This document shows positions 32,330 to 44,034 of a stretch of DNA of 64,000 nt, piece by piece (the first letter of the stretch is position 1; the number at the start of each line of letters is the position of its first letter). The notes beneath the pieces were generated by a model. It was not told the origin of the DNA. It did no database searches and saw only the letters and a list, made by a program, of their open reading frames with translations. The stretch spans positions 186,001 through 250,000 of the forward strand of contig JAQPZY010000702.1 of the NCBI GenBank assembly GCA_029931535.1. The letters are read 5' to 3'. Source of the DNA: Margaritifera margaritifera (Eukaryota; Mollusca; Bivalvia; Unionida; Margaritiferidae). Made by a program: the position numbers and the translations under genes.

Positions 32330-35000
32330 AAAGGCTAGCCCTAAGCTCTGTGGCAGTATACACCAAGGAAACAGCCGTTAAGATGACTGAAAACAAAAAG
32401 ACGCTTACCTATTTTCCAGCAAAGTATATGCCGTATTGACCATAGACGACATAGGGACTGAAGTTGAAGATTCCCTGACTGGAGTTCTCTCTAGAATCGA
32501 AGAAGTTATCAGGGATGGGTCTGCGTGGGAGTTTGATAGATGTGTTGCCGTTGATATTGGAGTTTCAAACTACGTTTCTCTTCGAAGATCCAGCTACATC
32601 AAAAGCCTGAAATCGATGTAGAATAACTGTGTGGTCAACGCGCAGAACGCAGACGACAGATGAATCGAGTGGTCTGTCCATCAGCCTTTCATTTAGCAGA
32701 CGAAAACACATGTTCTATGACGAAATATAAGCAGTGCTTGGGCAGCCTCAACTTCACAGGAATTAAGTTTCCAGTTCAGGTATCTCAGATATCATTGTTT
32801 GAGCGACAGAATCCATCCATGTCAGTGAACGTGCTTGGCGGGAGCGGAAGTCTGTACCCGGTCAGATTTTTAAAAGAACATAATGAACATGAGATCGACC
32901 TTCGATTACTGAGCGAAGTGACCGACGACGAGGAAAAGCATCACTACGTATGGATCAAAAATCTATGTGGAATGGTATACAGAAACAGCGAAAAAAAATG
33001 CCCATGTCGGTACTGCCCCCACGTGTTCTCTTCCCCGAAATCCAAATAAACCACGTCAACTATTGCCTAGGCATTTGCGAAAAAGCTCAAAAGCTGTACT
33101 ACCAGCCAAAAGCGAAAACTTGCTGAGATTTGCAAATTACCATAGGCAGATGGCAGCACCATTTGTCATATTCGAGGACATCGAAGCTCTCAACATACCG
33201 ACTGAAATTCCAGACAAAACCAAAAGTAGCATAAAGATTTCAGATCAGAAACCATTCAGCTTCTGCTATATTATTGCACGTAGCGACTGCCATATCAGCG
33301 TGCCTGTGCTCTACCGGGGTCAAGAAAACGTAGAGAAGTTTCTCCAATGATTAGAAGATGAAATGGTGGTAATACATGAGCTCCTGTCGTGTCCTGCGGA
33401 AATAGCGTTTACAGAAAGCGACGCAGGATCGTTGAAATCTGCAACTCTGCCATGTGTGCAATACGCCATGTGGCGCGGTCCATAACGCGTGCAACCTACA
33501 GTTGAGAATCTATCCGGAAAAAATTAAAGTACCGGTCGTCATTCAAAACGTGAAAGGCTACGACAACCATCTTATCAAGCAGGATTGGGTACTTCCTCCA
33601 CATAAGATGTAAGCGTTGTACCCAATAACATGGCAAATATATGGTATTCTCACTAGGCCAACTGCAATTCATTGACAGTTATGAGTTCATGACTGCGGTC
33701 CTTCGCCAACACCTCTTTGTCGATAAAGGCATTCGAGGCGGCGTGTCGATCAGTAACAGGTTTATCAAAGCCAAAAATCCTGAATGTCACGAATACGACC
33801 CCTGCAAACCAAACTCTTGGATTACTGATCTTAACCACAACAACCTGCATGGTGGGCCACGAGCCAGTATCACCCTACAGGAGGTTTCAGATGGTACACG
33901 GCCCCAAAGAACATTTTAACCCCACCTGCGGATTCGAAAATGGGCTACATTCTTGAGGTCGATATGACGTATCCTGAAAACAAACATGGCAGCCATTATG
34001 ACAACCCCCTGGCGCCTGAAAGGCTCACAGCACAGAGGGATATGCTGGGCAAGAAAGAGATACATATGAGTAAAGAGCTTGGCGCTAAATACTGCGCCTC
34101 AATGAAACTTATACCGAATGTTATGAAGAAAGAAAGGTATGTACTGCACCACAGAAATTTCCGGCATTATATTGATATAGGCTTATGGGTAACAAAGGTA
34201 CAGTATATTGCGACGAATACAACCCTGCGCGCCAAATCTCTGAGAATAAGAACGAGTTTGGCGAAGATTTCTTCAAGAAAATGAACAACGCCGTATCAGG
34301 TAATACAATGGAAAATCTCATAAAGAGAATAAACCTGGTGCTGATAAGACCAGCAGAAGAATCCGTAAGCAGAGAAAGTTTATTGGAGATCGAGGCTTTA
34401 AGTCCAGAAGAATATTCGACAACAAACTGGTAGTCATATCAAAACAACGCTTTACGTTGGAAGATGTGTTCTTGACTCCAGCAAGCATTACATGCACGGC
34501 TTCTACTATGGCGATACAATGAAAAGGCACACCTGCTGTATACAGATACAAACAGCTTGCTGATCCAGATCAAGAAGCCACACATCCACGCCGATATGGC
34601 AGAGGACGCAGACAGCTACGACCTGAGCAACTACCCACAATATAGTCCCTTACATAGAATGCAAAACGAAAAGGTCATAGGCAAATTTAAATATAAATGA
34701 AAAGGGCAGGCAATAACAGAATGTATATGCCTTCTGCCAAAGATGTACAGCATACTCAAGGCAAAAGGCGTGTCAAGGGCCATTGTGGAGAAAAACTTGA
34801 AACACGAAATTTATCGGGAATGCCTTACCCAAATACGATCGACCTTTTATAATATAGTAGGCATCCGCAGCGAGCGCCACGACATTGGCATTTACCAGAC
34901 ATTCAAAACTGATATAAGCCCACCTAAAAGTGGATAGCGCAAAATGGGATAGATACATTGGCCTATGGTCAAAAAATCCTAAAGCTATTCCACTAGGTGC
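32330..35000 (+). pseudogene. Protein-primed family B DNA polymerase of Maverick/Polinton, broken
   Basis: This type of enzyme copies the linear element DNA by protein priming. Segments in order: an N-terminal region at 32436-33049 (SVNVLGGSGSLYPVRF, HHYVWIKNLCGMVY and a zinc-like CPCRYCPHVF). The exonuclease start follows at 33150-33190 (APFVIFEDIEAL, retaining the D-x-E pair). NVKGYDNHL is near 33550 and FIDSYEFMTAVL near 33660. GYILEVDMTYPENKHG lies at 33940, and motif B (FFKKMNNAVSGNTMENLIKR) near 34270. Motif C at 34539-34553 reads YTDTN, so the second catalytic Asp is Asn. DMAEDADSYDLSNYP is near 34595 and MYSILKAKGVSRAIVEKN near 34743. At least eight stops or frameshifts break it. It converges on the integrase. 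Confidence 0.88.
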
Positions 35001-35329
35001 ACCAGCATCAAAGATGCGATGCTTAACAGACGTTGGAGCTAACCGGGCTTTGTCCAGCATTTAGTTGCATTGGCGCCCTCCAGCTGCAGAACAATGTGAT
35101 AGTTTTACTCGAGACTGGGTGCGCCAAATATCGTCCTTGACATCTCAAAACAAGAAAAGAATAAAAAAGTGGATAGCGACTAACCAAGGGACGTTTGGTC
35201 GCTTCTTTGTGCGGTGAGCTCAGTAGGCTGCACTTAATATAATGAAGGTGTGCGCCTTGGACACCGCAGCAGCAAACACCCACCAAAGATGTGCGCAAAG
35301 ACGTGCTGCCTTTTTGTGGCTATATCGCT

Positions 35330-36298
35330 TTCTTGAGATGCAACTGGGCATCATCCGGTATTATCTGCAGCTCCTCGCGGACAACACTTCTGAAAGGCAC
35401 GCGCCTTTGGCTTCCTCCAACATGAGAACTTTGTGCGGCGCCGGTTTGTAGCGTCGATGAAGCCGCAGCGTTGTTGGTAATGTAATATATAACAGGCTAA
35501 CCTAGAATTTCTATCCGGGTTTTAATATGAAAGGTATCGAGAGACCAGACTGGATATGTGGAGCGGCGACTGCCGCAGTCCAGTTCTCCTGGCTCATATA
35601 AGTATCTCACCAGCGTGGTAAGCGGCAAACACTCACTTTGTCCCTGCACTTCGTGCGCGGAAACCCCTTCGGCGCATTTATAGAACACACCACACAAGGC
35701 AGTCATTTTACCCAGTCAGTATTATGACCGTTGCTTATCATCTCCCTGACGTACTGAAATCTAAATAATCTCTCAGATAACGTTCGATTAACTCTTTCAA
35801 CAATAGCCTGAGCACTGTGAAGTCCAGTCATTTCGCGTCGTATTTTGACATTGTACTCGTCTAGCAATCGAGTCACGGCACCCATAAATTCTTTACCTGA
35901 GTCCACTTGAAATAATTTTGGCCAGTACAGGTGTTTTCGGCTGTGTATCTTTTCCAGTGCCCTAGCCACTTCTCCTGATTCGGCTTCAGTATACCTATTG
36001 GCAACATCAACTAATGTCAGGGCGTATTTGTGTTTTTCCTCGAATTTTATCGTGTGGTAGGAACAAAATATCAGCCTGGTGTACATAACTTTTATCAATA
36101 TCTGTGAATGTTGGCCTAATAATTCGTTTTGGGGGAAGTAAGTAAATTTTCCACACCGCCTCTTTTTTTTAGTCAATCCAGAAACACATCATTTGATACT
36201 ATTGCAGCTTTTGATAATTTCTCCGCGGCGGATAGACCACGCCAGTATCCTCGAGGACTATAATATATATCCTGCAGCTTACGATATACACGAGTCAT
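35330..36298 (-). pseudogene. Retroviral-type integrase of Maverick/Polinton, broken
   Basis: This enzyme would insert the element. The likely ATG is at 36298, with an N-terminal block reading YYSPRGYWRGLSAAEKLSKA. The DDE core lies at 36070-35720: YALTLVDVANRYTEAESGEV carries the first Asp, KLFQVDSGKEFMGAVTRLL the second, and IVERVNRTLSERLF the Glu. All three catalytic residues are present. A C-terminal domain follows at 35620-35520 (VRYLYEPGELDCGSRR, YPVWSLDTFHI). The end reads VREELQIIPDDAQL near 35375-35330. A TGA near 36166, a frameshift in the A-run at 36163-36170 and a frame change near 35700 inactivate it. It is convergent with the PolB, as in many elements of this class. Confidence 0.88.
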
Positions 36299-37168
36299 AG
36301 TTCAAAATAGCTTTGTTGTAAAGCGTGGTTGTCGCGCTGCGCTAAGGGTACTTATATACAATATTTCCTACTGCGGCCATGCCTCCAACAATAAATATCA
36401 CATCATAGTCTTTTTGCCGAGCGGGCGGCATATATAAATCAGACAGAGAGAGTGGGTCAGTGTAGATCAGTGTAAATCTGAGTAGAATGATAATAGGTGG
36501 GGTGGGGTGGGGATAGGGTGAGGGATGAGTTTCAAGTCAAACACTAATTAAAAAAGATCCATTAATGTCTGCACCAAAAACAGAAAGTCAGCACCATCTA
36601 GCTATTCTACTGCTCCCATGCATAAGCGGGTCACCGATTTAGTTTATTCTGCAATTTTAATAACAGTACGTGATGTACAGTGTCAATGTGTTGTAGGTCA
36701 CAAGAAGAAAAGGCAGCTGTTTTCAGTTGTTACTTCCAGACACATGATCCAATCATAGAATGTGTCAAAGTGTTTCTCGTTAGTTCAACAACTACTTCAT
36801 TCAAGACAAACATTTTCATTGTGATGTTAATAGCGCATTTGACAGAAAATGTAATACAGTAAAACCTCGTTTTGAGAAACCAGTCCAGCCAATAAAAAGC
36901 AGTATCTCAAGATACGTGGTCTTTTATAACATGACTTACAGGACGACAATATGCCAACAATTATTGTAGAAGTATTTGGTTCTTTATTCCTAATTCTTTT
37001 TGAAGTATTACATAAATTGATCGCAAAATAGTTTGATATAGCAATAAAATATGCACCTATCTTAAACCAGTCAGATTTAGCTGTAATAAAGACTTTATCG
37101 GTTTTGATCAGGACTTGGGTAAATATGGAATACAAGTTAAATGAAAAGACATAATTAACTCATCCAGA

Positions 37169-37170
<2 letters not shown>
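36299..37170. other. Presumed element end and flanking DNA
   Basis: A TATA-like TATATAAAT occurs near 36431. A G-rich stretch GGTGGGGTGGGGTGGGG lies near 36497. I could not find a terminal inverted repeat matching the 30.7 kb side. The sequence after about 36540 is ordinary AT-rich DNA. Confidence 0.4.

Positions 37171-37215
<45 letters not shown>
37171..37215. repeat. (TA)n microsatellite
   Basis: Pure TA run of about 44 bases. Confidence 0.97.
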
Positions 37216-37217
<2 letters not shown>

Positions 37218-37811
37218 AAACTAAAGCCAAATGCTTAATTCAAACGCAACATTAGCGTATTAATTCGGTAAAAAAGAACGTAGCGGACATGCTCTGATTA
37301 TAACAGATGATGAGATCCCTGACAATGTAGCTGGGAACAAAAGGTGTACAGTCCTGGATGTTATTTCATATTTGATATTATGTCTTAACATGATTTGCTG
37401 ACAACTAAGGTTTTCTACTCGAGGATTCAGAGGGTCATATCATCAAACATGTGGATATCTGAAAAGTTAAAGTGTGTGTTTTCTAAATAATTATAGTGTA
37501 AACAATGTTTAGATCCTTGTTTACACAAATCTTGCTGGTACACTGTAGCTAAGTTTAGTTGACAACTGGATTTTTTCTTAATACCTATTTGCACAAGATT
37601 TTCATTACTATGAAACTATATGCAATCCTTTAGTTGCCCAACAAGGGTGTTTGCAAATTCTTTGCACCTCACTCGGGAAAAACATTTGGAAATACCTTGC
37701 AAACTGTGATTTTTAAACATATTATATTTTAAATATGTTTTTTAATTCAATTGTAAAGAGATAAATAGGCGTGAGTAGCACTGATAACTTGTTTTTCACT
37801 TTTTTTCGCAG
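37216..37811. other. Intron 3' end
   Basis: AT-rich and non-coding. It ends in a polypyrimidine acceptor (TTTTTCACTTTTTTTCGCAG) at 37811. Confidence 0.6.
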
Positions 37812-38204
37812 CTGCTCCTAATGACGTTCGAATAACAGATGCTCTGTACGAAGACAAAGGGACTCAGCTTCAATTAGCCAATGATAGTCGACTTAATGAG
37901 GACACCAGAATCATGTATAGATGTACCGCTAATATCGGAGGTGATCCCAATGTTGCAATCTTGTGGGAACGATCACCGCTGAATGGAACATCCACTGAGC
38001 TTATAACATACACCCCAATTGTATCCACTGATATAGTACAGGACCCAGTTACACAAGATAGTTGTTCCTACACCCGAACGTCTAGTATGTACTACAACTT
38101 GACAAGCTTGGATGATAAAGGCATTACATTCCGCTGTAAAGTGCGAGCTTATGTTGGTACCCAGTGGTATGAACCCACATCAATGCACCGCAGGACATTT
38201 GCAA
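37812..38204 (+). CDS. Ig-like domain exon of an Ig-superfamily gene
   Basis: A 393-base exon (131 codons), phase 1 at both ends, with acceptor TTTTTTTCGCAG and donor CAA|GTAAGA. The frame is fully open. The domain has its first Cys in RIMYRCTANIGG at about residue 36. The core Trp is in VAILWERSPL, about 13 residues later. The second Cys is in ITFRCKVRAYVG at about residue 107. This is the Cys-Trp-Cys pattern of an Ig fold, with N-x-S/T sites (NGTS, YNLTS). It follows the Ig exon at 14678 across a 22.7-kb intron and precedes two short Ser/Thr-rich exons. The protein is probably a cell-surface or secreted receptor-like molecule. Ligand and gene name cannot be read from the sequence. The annotated span is the exon only. 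Confidence 0.8.
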
Positions 38205-39060
38205 GTAAGAATCTTATTCTTATTCTTATGAATGAGAAGACACAATTAGCAGTAATTGTGAAGAAAGGTACCAGATGGCATTGGTGTTAACAATGTCAAG
38301 GTTTTATATTGAAATGTTTTACTTTCATTTAAAATAAATTTTAGCTTGACTGGCAGATAAGACTAATGTAATTCATGACATTCATTGGTGTAGGTCAGAA
38401 TTATTGGACAGGAACGAGGCTTTACCGAGTTTCTGCCCACAAATTCTGATCCCAAGTGTGGGATTTTCCAACCACTCCCACCGATGAGTATCGTGGATCA
38501 CTTTTCTCTCATTTCTAATCAGAAAAGCATTATGGAAAAAGATGGCCTATTATTGGTAAGTGTGTTGTTATAGTAAGACAGTATTTTCTTACATTAATTT
38601 ATGGAGTATAGAAAGTGTACTTTACAACAAAGAATTTGTTTTGAACAAGAGTATAAACCAGGAAAAAATTGTCTTTTCAGTATTTATAATGCTAAAAGTC
38701 TTGCCTGAGTTCGTGATCTCATAATTACATTATTTATTGTGTTGCAAAGTCCATTCATACGAGATATGCATATCACATATTACTTTCTTTCATGGGAAAA
38801 ATGTGCTACACATATATAGGAGTGGGTTAAAATAGTGTTTCGCGGAGTCTAGCAATTTCTCTTGTATTCTTCATATTGTACTGTACACACAAAATGTATT
38901 GACCATTTCCACTCGTGCCTGTGTTGCTGACACCAATTTACACCCTCGACATTGCGTAATATCCAGGAGACGTCAGGTCTAAGCTAAGCAGTGCTGTGGG
39001 GTGTTAACTTTGACTTACAACCCATTGATTTACCACAGCAGCAAGTGCTAAAGAGATCAA
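38205..39060. other. Intron
   Basis: Starts with the GTAAGA donor. No further coding block was recognised before the AAT repeat. Confidence 0.5.
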
Positions 39061-39068
39061 ATTTATTG

Positions 39069-39071
39069 CAC

Positions 39072-39136
<65 letters not shown>
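39069..39136. repeat. (AAT)n microsatellite
   Basis: About 22 AAT units. On the plus strand it follows TTATTGCAC, so it may be the A-rich tail of a decayed SINE or LINE (either strand). No element body was identified with confidence. Confidence 0.95.
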
Positions 39137-41717
39137 TCTTTATCATAAATAATTCACAGATCAGTCATGTATGTCCATTTATGAGTGTGATGTCGAGTGT
39201 AATTAACACCTGTTTTAGTTTAGTACAATCAAGTTTATAATTACACCATCGTATAAGTCACTGGATCACAATCAACTATATGCTGCACAGCACTTGTGTA
39301 GCAAGTTCAATCCACTTTTTGTGTACGTTTTGTGTTTCTGTCAATCGGAACTTTTCGGTGTAGCAAATTGCACTGTTTCACTTTATTTGGAACTCCATAG
39401 GAAAGGGAGACATATTCCAAAGACAAAGAACAGATGCATGTATAAGTCTTAAAATCAAGCGGCATAAATTCCAAGTCACGTTCATAGTGTTGCACATTTA
39501 GTGAGCCAAAGGGACATATATCCACCCCTAAGTGTCCAATTAAATTTTTTAAAAATCCACATATCTTGATTATTATCGGGGACGTAGGTACATAAAGCCA
39601 TAATAAGGTGTCCAACATGACAGCTCAACCAAGTTGTAACACTGTTTTCAAGCAGCCACATATCTTTAACAATACTATTTTTTTCCTCGAGTGTTTACAT
39701 TTTTCAAACAGTTTCTTTAGGTGGCACTTCATCGCCACTTTTGTGCTGAGGTGCCGTAAAACACTACTATTACTACTGCTATTTTATATACATTTTACAG
39801 AATGTTAACATCTTTAACTTTAATATTTTATTCGTACCTAATGTTTACATGGATTTGGAAGGGTTTATCTGCCTATATTTTTGTGCAATTCATTTTTACA
39901 TTTTTTAAACTTTACCTTTAGTTGGATTACCTTATATATCACTTAACATGCATCAAACCGAACGGATTTCTGGGATTATTTCAGCATTAGCAAATATGGT
40001 TACCATATTTTATGTTATGATAAGAGTACGTGGTTGCGGGATGGGCGCTAATTTGTAACAGCTCTGGCTGAAAACTTAACGGAATGCATTAAAATCGCAC
40101 GTAACATTTGCAAGTCCTAGCTATATGCATTCTTTAAATCACTCCTATATTTAAAAAAAATCCCTTTTGTTTCAAATGGAGGTAGGAATTTCCTCCCAGA
40201 ATTTTTCCTTCTAGTATAGATCCTGACCAAATGACAAGTCCATTCCCAGCCTCTACAAACGTTTGGCAATTTTTTATTTAACAAAGTCCCGTTCCATTGA
40301 TAAGTTCACATCATACTTTTTCATCATATATTTTAAGATTGTTCCTTGAGGAGAAACACTGTAATCAATCTATTTGTAAAGCTTATCATTGCTGATAATT
40401 AGCATGATATCTATCCATATTTGGAATACAGAGTTCTCACTAGACATTTTAAAATTGTAGTCACAGCGGGTGGGGTCACAGGGGTCAAGAATTACATTGG
40501 ATACTCATTTGGTTCAAGCTTTTGTTCATCATTTCCATTTCCATAACTCCTTACTCAATTGACATTTTATATTTAGAAAATAATATTATCACAAACTTCC
40601 GGTCTCTCAGTATCACTCCTGCGTCTGGATTCTTCCCCCGGGTGGGGCCATGGAGTAGAGAATTGCATTATGGACACATTTAGGTTAATGTTTGTGGTAA
40701 ATTGTTATCACTTGAAGTTCTGTAACCCATTATTTTTCACTTCATATTTGTAATGTACAGAATTCCCATGCTACTGGTAAATTGGAGAAAAAGTCGGAAC
40801 AAGAATAGGGTTGTTCCCGACTGGAATATGTCCTTTAAGTTTGCAGATAGGGATCAAAGTTGGAGAAAAATCTAGACTTTAGAAGTGCCACTTTTTCGCA
40901 GAAAACATGCGTAATTGAGTGGTAATTGAACTGATCATGAGTTAATTTATTGAGTTCTTACGAACATTTTCGGAGCTTTCGGAACTTCACTTACGTCTAA
41001 GGTATTAAGATCAGTCCAGTGTGACACTCTGCCAACATGTTGTCTACAACGTATCATCTCGGTAGGTTTAAGAGAAAGGTAATAAAGTTCTTCCCTAGTT
41101 CCCCTTTTGATATGCAAAGTTAACTGAAACATATTGTCACAATTTTTTGCTTATTATATAGTAGTTAACACTGGCAAAAAATATGTTCAAATATTATCGT
41201 CAATAGTAGCGTTCACTACCACTCCCAACTCGCCTTTTATAGTGAATTTTATTGTCAGGTCTTGCTATATACGTAGAAATCTACTGAGTGCTAAGGCAAT
41301 TTTCAATGTAGAATCTAGTATTGAAAACAGTCCTTCTGATCTATCAATATTCATTTAGTGTCAGTTGCTTATGTAATAGCCTTTCTGAGAGTGTAATTGT
41401 ATGGCAATCAAAGATATTGAAATAGTAACAATCAAAATAGGTACAATACGCATGATATATGATTATAACATTTTAAAATGTGCTTTGTACAAATAAAGAG
41501 TGATATTAGTCTGGCTTGTTATCATAGATATTGGCATTGAGAAAATCTTAAGGCTAGTTTCTTATAATGTCCCGCTTAAGAGATAGTTAAACTCTTAAAT
41601 AATGGTAATTTCTTTCTGGAATAAAATAAAATGTTTCTTAATTGTGTTTACCTTGCAAAAGATTTTTATCGGTACTCCTCCTAAACTTACAGGCTGATTG
41701 CCCAACGCTTGTTAAAA
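39137..41717. other. Intronic DNA without recognised features
   Basis: The 103-codon minus frame 39618-39307 and the frame at 41132-40947 have no motif I recognise. TACTCCTCCTAAACT near 41674 also occurs near 48240, hinting at another dispersed repeat. Confidence 0.4.
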
Positions 41718-41910
41718 ATGAAACCGACCAACCTTGGCCGCCTAGACTTCGATAACACAGCAAAGACCATTGCTACCACATCGATGGGCCTTTTGACACA
41801 GTACATACTAATTAAAGAAGGCATCATTCTTGTTAATATTATCACCGCTGCCCTATGGTCACTGCTGCTCTCGTGGTTGGAGGAGCAATCGTTAACGCCA
41901 TCGCATTTTC
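41718..41910 (+). pseudogene. Membrane-protein fragment of Maverick-type element
   Basis: The frame begins MKPTNLGRLDFDNTAKTIAT and continues with a hydrophobic region. After a small frame change this reads VVGGAIVNAIAFSLTTKEAS, a Gly/Ala-rich membrane helix. From memory of the family, similar small TM proteins sit beside integrase genes in animal Maverick/adintovirus-like elements. That is not proven here. The reading runs directly into the integrase without a spacer, suggesting a deletion junction at about 41908-41930. Confidence 0.45.
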
Positions 41911-42625
41911 CTTAACCACAAAGGAGGCTTCCAAAGTCGCCGACGCGTTGGCACGTTTCTACAAAACTGCTAAAATGACCTAAACTGTTGCATATTGATC
42001 CCGAACGGTAATTCATGGGCGCCGTGTGGCAACTTCTGGCCGACCACAGCATGCAGGTGACGCGGGGCGAGGCCGGCGTCCATTGTGTGCAAGGCATTGT
42101 AGATAGGTTCAACCGTACTCTTGTCAAGCGACTGTATGGATACCAGTATGCCCAGGAGGTGTTATTTTCCTTGAGTTAGACAACAAAGCGTATCACGGAG
42201 TGGGTTTGGCGGCTGCCTGCAGTTGTGGCGGCCCAAAAAAGTGAGATAACGCGGCTCACAGATAAAAATAATCCTATTTATGCAATCCGTAAACTGTGGT
42301 TCGGGCTGCGTCTGCTTCCTTTGTGACGCGGCCTATCGGTCTGGAAGAGAAACGCCTGCACTAAAATACATGGCTGTGTTACCGATATGCGTGCGGAGTG
42401 CTCAAAGGGGGGCATCGTGCCGCTGACCCAGTGTGATCCATATAAGTCTACAAGCTAGATCGTAAAGTTGCTCAGACCGTCTCGCCTGTACTATATTATC
42501 TGCTTAGCACGAATGGTGCAGAGTCTAAATGAGCATTTGTGCGTGAAGAGCTACAGGTTGTGCCCCCTGGCACACAACTACCACCAGACCGGGTCTTCTG
42601 TCATCATACACGTCGCTGATGTAGA
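41911..42625 (+). pseudogene. Second Maverick-type integrase, truncated
   Basis: The integrase begins inside the core (KEASKVADALARFYKTAK). The second Asp region lies near 41985-42030 (HIDPER, FMGAVWQLLADHSMQV). The C-terminal core near 42090-42150 reads GIVDRFNRTLVKRLYGYQYA; the catalytic Glu of IVERFNR is Asp. The frame continues ITEWVWRLPAVVAA (about 42195) and ends with a C-terminal block AFVREELQVVPPGTQLPPD (about 42530-42590). This block matches VREELQIIPDDAQL of the integrase at 35.3 kb. The first catalytic Asp and N-terminal domain are missing. Several stops and frame changes are present. It faces the helicase gene tail to tail. Confidence 0.75.
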
Positions 42626-42630
42626 AACCA

Positions 42631-44034
42631 CTATCTTGCTTTTGTTGCTAGACAAAGCGGCACAGCCCTCTTTGCGGCTACACTCCGACAGGTCAACCTC
42701 ACATTATGCTTGGAATGGCCCTGCATGTGGTCCAAACAGTCTAGGCTAAACAGCTGCGTGTCCTTTTGCTCGTAGGTCCAGAGCATGTCGATCTTGCAGG
42801 CGGCACAACGGCTATTTTGATGCTGCTTGTGACCACGGGCTTTTGTCATGCTGCTTGCACGCGACAAGCTTTCTTTGACTTCCTTGCGGCGTTCCTGCTC
42901 AGTAGGCGCCCGTTTAATCTCAACCCCAGCAGCCGGTGGCGCAGCCACACGCTGAAGCTGGGACAGGTGCTCGACAAGAGACACTGCCAGATACGCTAGA
43001 TTAGACCTTCCTGCCCTGCTGGTTAGCACGAGTGTGTCAGCATGCCTCCACTGCTCCACAATAGAGTTTCGGTCGCGATGTGCGGAAAGGGCCTTGCGCA
43101 TCTCTTCGCACTGGACCTTGTCAGATTTAAGGCGTATCCTCTTTTTTACTTTGTTTAGGACCTCGTCCTTGGCGCGGTAGTTTTCATCCACTTCTTGGTA
43201 AAAGCCCTCACGTTCCACGGTTGCTCGCAGCCAGGCATGGGACGGCTATCCGGCGATGGGCGGGGGTTGGCCATGGTCGCCAGAGCAGAAAACCTAAACG
43301 CCCCGTAACTCTAGACACCCGAGAAAGATTTCAAGAATGTGTCCCGGGACTGTGCAGGTTTTGGTCCCAGATGATTACTCTCGGGATACATTTTTGCCCC
43401 ATGCGGTCGGGCGTCCACTCTTTTTGTCCGCTCCATTGGAAGAAGATATGATATGTATGTGGATAAATATTCTGACCGCTTATTTCTTTCGCGAGACGGT
43501 GGGTTGGGGTGAGGACTAGTGGATTTTGGCCACGAAAGATGGCAATCGCGCATGTAGTCTTTCCCGAGCCTCCACCACCGTTGAAATAGGAAAGGCGGTA
43601 CGTCGCTAGCCGGTCGTTGGCACTGGAGGCTGTTGAGTCCGGCACTTCGATCTGGTTGGTCCAGAATGAACTCGGAATGTACTGTCAATATGCACTGCCT
43701 CGTCGACCTCAAATTTATCTTTAGCTTCGCTTAAGCTCCGGTACCAGTCCCAGTCTAAGTTTCTGGGAATAGGCACGAGATGCGGCAAAAGCCGGTCGAG
43801 GTCAAATGAGACCTCGGGTTCGATGGCGCCCAGGCGGGCAAATACTTGCCCCATTTCCTCTATTGACGTGGCTTCACCCAGGCGGTCAATCTGTTTCCGA
43901 ACCCGCTGCAGTGCTTCATGGTTCCTCTGGTAACGGGGTCGAATGGGGTTAATACCCCATATTCGTCGAGTTGCGTGTTGTGTATGTGGCATCTTCTGCC
44001 TTCCATGCGGTTCATCTGCTGCCCGCTCTGCCAT
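42631..44034 (-). pseudogene. SF1-type helicase with C-terminal HNH-like module, broken
   Basis: An N-terminal region at 44034-43650 has charged helices (EEMGQVFARLGAIEPEVSFD, LDWDWYRSLSEA). Walker A (FNGGGGSGKTTCAIAIF) lies at about 43590-43545, and the next helicase block reads LVLTPTHRLAKE (about 43520). Walker B (PRVIIWDQ) is near 43385-43363, with Gln where the catalytic Glu is expected. After a gap with frame change, the 195-codon frame 43218-42631 has a motif-VI-like SNLAYLAVSLVEHLSQLQRV. A Lys/Glu-rich linker leads to a Cys/His module: CAACKIDMLW, FSLDCLDHMQGHSKHN and VRLTC, resembling an HNH fold. A DNA-translocating plus nicking role would be inference. Frameshifts lie near 43650 and 43310. 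Confidence 0.68.

Noticed and set aside
38930..39136. A SINE ending in the (AAT)n tract
   Set aside because: The tail is convincing but I could not find A/B boxes or a target duplication around it.
42468..42749. 93-codon plus-strand frame
   Set aside because: Overlaps the integrase C-terminus in another frame and the end of the helicase-HNH gene; a shadow.
43311..43712. 133-codon minus-strand frame
   Set aside because: Alternative frame across the helicase Walker A region; the motif-bearing frame is 43645-43331.
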